Assembly (NCBI RefSeq): GCF_002001125.1
Contig: NZ_MUNV01000026.1
Coordinates: forward strand, 372,001-436,000
Direction: 5' to 3'
DNA length: 64,000 nucleotides
DNA from: Rhodanobacter sp. B04
GTDB lineage: Bacteria > Pseudomonadota > Gammaproteobacteria > Xanthomonadales > Rhodanobacteraceae
Positions within the stretch are counted from its first letter, which is position 1. Each line of letters starts with the position of its first letter. The position numbers and the translations under genes were made by a program. Shown here piece after piece: positions 62,464 to 64,000 of the stretch. The notes under the pieces are model-generated. The model ran no database searches. It was not told the origin of the DNA and worked only from the letters and a program-made list of their open reading frames with translations.

Positions 62464-63266
62464 AACGCAGGAGCGGAATCATCCTGGCGGCAACCGGCGC
62501 ATGCCTGCTGGGCATCGTGCTGGTCTGGAGCCCGTGGTCGCGGATCAGCCTGGAGGACGCCACCGTGGTGCTGCCGGTCAGCGCCATCAGCGTGGCGCCG
62601 CCGGCCGGCAAGGGCGATGTGATGGCGATCATCTACTCCGGCGACGGCGGCTGGGCCGATCTGGACCGGCGCCTGGGCATCGCCTTCATCGATCGCGGCA
62701 TTCCGGTGCTCGGGGTCAACACTTTCAAGTACTACTGGCGCGAGCGCACGCCGGAGGAGTCGGCGCGGCAGCTCGATGCGCTGATGACGAAATACGCCGG
62801 CGTGTGGGGCAAGCAGCGCATCTGGCTGGTGGGCTTTTCGTTCGGCGCGGATGTGCTGCCGACCATCATCGACAAGCTCAGCGCGGCCAACCGCGCGCGG
62901 ATCACCCAGCTGGTGCTGCTGTCGCCCAGCCGGGATACGACCTTCGAGATCGAGCTCGAGGGCTACATGATCAAGCAGGGCTGGTTCAAGGAACACGTCA
63001 AGACGCTGCTGCAGCACGTCAACCCGATCCGGCACTACGACACCATGCCGCCGTTGCAGGCCCTGCGGAACCAGCCGCCGACGGTCTGCTATTACGGCCT
63101 GGACGACAGCGACGACAGCATCTGCAGCGAACCGAACCTGCCGGCCTGGGTGAAGGTGCATGCCAAGAAGGGCAACCATCATTTCGACGGCGGCTACCAG
63201 CCGCTGGCCGCGCAGATGCTGCAGGAGTTGCCGGCCGCCGCCTCGACGGCCGGCAGCGCGCGCTGA
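62460..63266 (+). CDS. VirJ/AcvB-type serine hydrolase, partner of MprF
   Basis: The 268-residue product has an N-terminal hydrophobic anchor or signal (IILAATGACLLGIVLVW) and an alpha/beta-hydrolase domain with YSGDGGWADLDRRL, the nucleophile GFSFGADVLP near residue 128 and the closing KGNHHFDGGY His. These are the VirJ/AcvB features. In Agrobacterium and Rhizobium, AcvB/AtvA is made with the MprF homologue LpiA and hydrolyses lysyl-phosphatidylglycerol. The ATG at 62460 overlaps the mprF stop (ATGA), so the two are made together and probably set the level of the lipid. Confidence 0.9.
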   Translation: MKRRSGIILAATGACLLGIVLVWSPWSRISLEDATVVLPVSAISVAPPAGKGDVMAIIYSGDGGWADLDRRLGIAFIDRGIPVLGVNTFKYYWRERTPEESARQLDALMTKYAGVWGKQRIWLVGFSFGADVLPTIIDKLSAANRARITQLVLLSPSRDTTFEIELEGYMIKQGWFKEHVKTLLQHVNPIRHYDTMPPLQALRNQPPTVCYYGLDDSDDSICSEPNLPAWVKVHAKKGNHHFDGGYQPLAAQMLQELPAAASTAGSAR

Positions 63267-63354
63267 GCGGATATCCAACGTCGATCCACAGGCGCACTAT
63301 GGGCAACCACGGTCGGGCGCGGTGCCCGGCCGCCATGTCAGCGAGGAGACGTCC

Positions 63355-63696
63355 ATGTTGGATTGGCTGGGTTACCGCAAGGAATTGATCGGGCGCATCG
63401 GCGAGATCGGCAAGCTGAGCCCGGATACGTTGAGGGGTTACCAGACCCTGTCCGGCGCCGGCGAGAAGACCGGCCACCTGGACGCCAAGACGCGCGAGCT
63501 GATTTCGCTGGCGGTGGCCGTCACCACCCGCTGCGATGGCTGCATCACCGTGCATACCGGCGAGGCGCTGAAGCACGGCGCCACCCGCGAGGAAATCGCC
63601 GAGGCACTCGGTGTGGCCGTGGCGATGAATGCCGGTGCCGCGATGGTGTATTCGGCGCGCGTGATGGATGCGGTCAACGCGCACGGCGGCAGTTGA
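63355..63696 (+). CDS. Carboxymuconolactone decarboxylase-family (AhpD-like) protein
   Basis: This 113-residue protein is a CMD domain with the redox motif CDGCITVHTGEALKHGA near residue 61 (CxxC with the following His) and a closing helix pair EEIAEALGVAVAMNAGAA. AhpD-like proteins recycle peroxiredoxins or act as thiol-dependent reductases. GAGGAGA lies nine bases before ATG 63355. It shares a strand with mprF and VirJ but is 88 bases away, so the operon may or may not include it. Confidence 0.92.
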   Translation: MLDWLGYRKELIGRIGEIGKLSPDTLRGYQTLSGAGEKTGHLDAKTRELISLAVAVTTRCDGCITVHTGEALKHGATREEIAEALGVAVAMNAGAAMVYSARVMDAVNAHGGS

Positions 63697-63792
63697 GCCG
63701 GCGAGGCGGGCGGTGGCCGATCCGACCGCGCGCCGGTGGACAGGGCTGCAGCCACGTACAATGCGTCTCCGTTTCACCGTTGAAGACATGAC

Positions 63793-64000
63793 GTGACTGC
63801 TGCCGGTTTCTCCGCGGCCGCGCCGGATACGGCGCTGGCGGCCCTGTTCGTCCCTTTCGAATCCTCGCAGCTGCAGCTGCCGGCGGACGGCCGCGTGCTG
63901 TTCCTGCGCGCGCGTGCCGGCGTGCGGTTGCGCGAGATGGCGCAACCGGACTGGTTGTGCGAGCAGAGCTTCATGCCGTTTGCCGACGAGCTGGACCGCA
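63793..64000 (+). CDS. rsmC: RsmC-like 16S rRNA methyltransferase, N-terminal part (3' truncated)
   Basis: The open frame from GTG 63793 runs off the end, giving 69 residues. It reads FSAAAPDTALAALFVPF, LPADGRVLFLRARAG and LCEQSFMPFADELD. The VLFLRARAG and EQSFMPF segments match my memory of Xanthomonad RsmC-type methyltransferases, which modify G1207 of 16S rRNA, but the catalytic domain is outside the window, so the call is tentative. The ATG at 63788 is out of frame, leaving GTG as the only start. Confidence 0.6.
   Translation, partial: MTAAGFSAAAPDTALAALFVPFESSQLQLPADGRVLFLRARAGVRLREMAQPDWLCEQSFMPFADELDR

Overview
The window is about 64 kb of GC-rich, densely coding chromosomal DNA. It holds about 62 protein genes on both strands and no rRNA, tRNA, CRISPR array, prophage or intact insertion sequence that I can recognise. 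The gene set, the high GC and the Xanthomonad-style short palindromic repeats suggest a gammaproteobacterium of the Xanthomonadales/Lysobacterales, most likely family Rhodanobacteraceae (Rhodanobacter, Dyella or Luteibacter-like). It includes RluF-like and RsmC-like RNA enzymes, an OPT transporter with the usual Xanthomonad look, several secreted metallopeptidases, and MprF with a VirJ/AcvB partner. The placement is inference from remembered protein resemblance, not a search.

Layout. 0-13 kb: glutathione S-transferase tail, MtfA peptidase, DsbA-like oxidoreductase, a periplasmic-propeller diguanylate cyclase, a CocE-type esterase/peptidase, MarC, D-serine dehydratase, an SDR, an uncharacterised secreted protein and an SGNH hydrolase. 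12.8-20 kb: a bactofilin translationally coupled to a zinc-ribbon protein, two coupled lipoproteins bracketed by diverged copies of an AraC gene and its upstream region, AraC-VOC, DUF1801, MFS-sulfotransferase, and a coiled-coil membrane protein. 20-31 kb: a second propeller diguanylate cyclase, a LytS/LytTR-type two-component pair, an M61 peptidase, a peroxiredoxin, an XRE regulator with its membrane protein, a methyltransferase and a secreted protein with a strong terminator. 32-46 kb: a small secreted protein, a histidine phosphatase, an FkbM methyltransferase, a GAF-GGDEF cyclase, msrB-msrA, a DHA2 exporter, a divergent SDR/ArsR pair around a palindrome, a GT39-like mannosyl/arabinosyltransferase-like protein, DUF899, GST and a FUSC exporter. 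45-64 kb: an M28 peptidase, an EreA/ChaN-like secreted protein, a secreted methyltransferase followed by Oxidored-like, DDAH and DUF1993 genes, two very small genes, a pseudouridine synthase lacking its catalytic aspartate, an LLM flavoprotein, a RIO kinase, FKBP, YaeQ, an RluA-type synthase, OPT, mprF-virJ/acvB, an AhpD-like protein and the start of an RsmC-like methyltransferase.

How genes work together. Many neighbours overlap by 1-4 bases and are probably co-translated: bactofilin/zinc ribbon, the two lipoproteins, AraC/VOC, MFS/sulfotransferase, histidine kinase/response regulator, msrB/msrA and mprF/virJ. Three separate GGDEF proteins, all with an intact GGEEF and none with a recognisable RxxD inhibitory site, point to c-di-GMP signalling driven by periplasmic and cytosolic inputs. 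Oxidative-stress and protein-repair functions are spread through the window (DsbA-like, peroxiredoxin, MsrA/B, two GSTs, AhpD-like).

The observations I think most deserve follow-up are: two very small genes at 51980-52413, the catalytically impaired pseudouridine synthase at 52519, the twin ACATnATGT operators at 29407-29439, the mprF-virJ/acvB lysyl-lipid synthesis/hydrolysis pair, and the AraC-derived repeats around the lipoprotein pair at 13877-15558. I did not find a clearly new multi-gene defence or mobile system.
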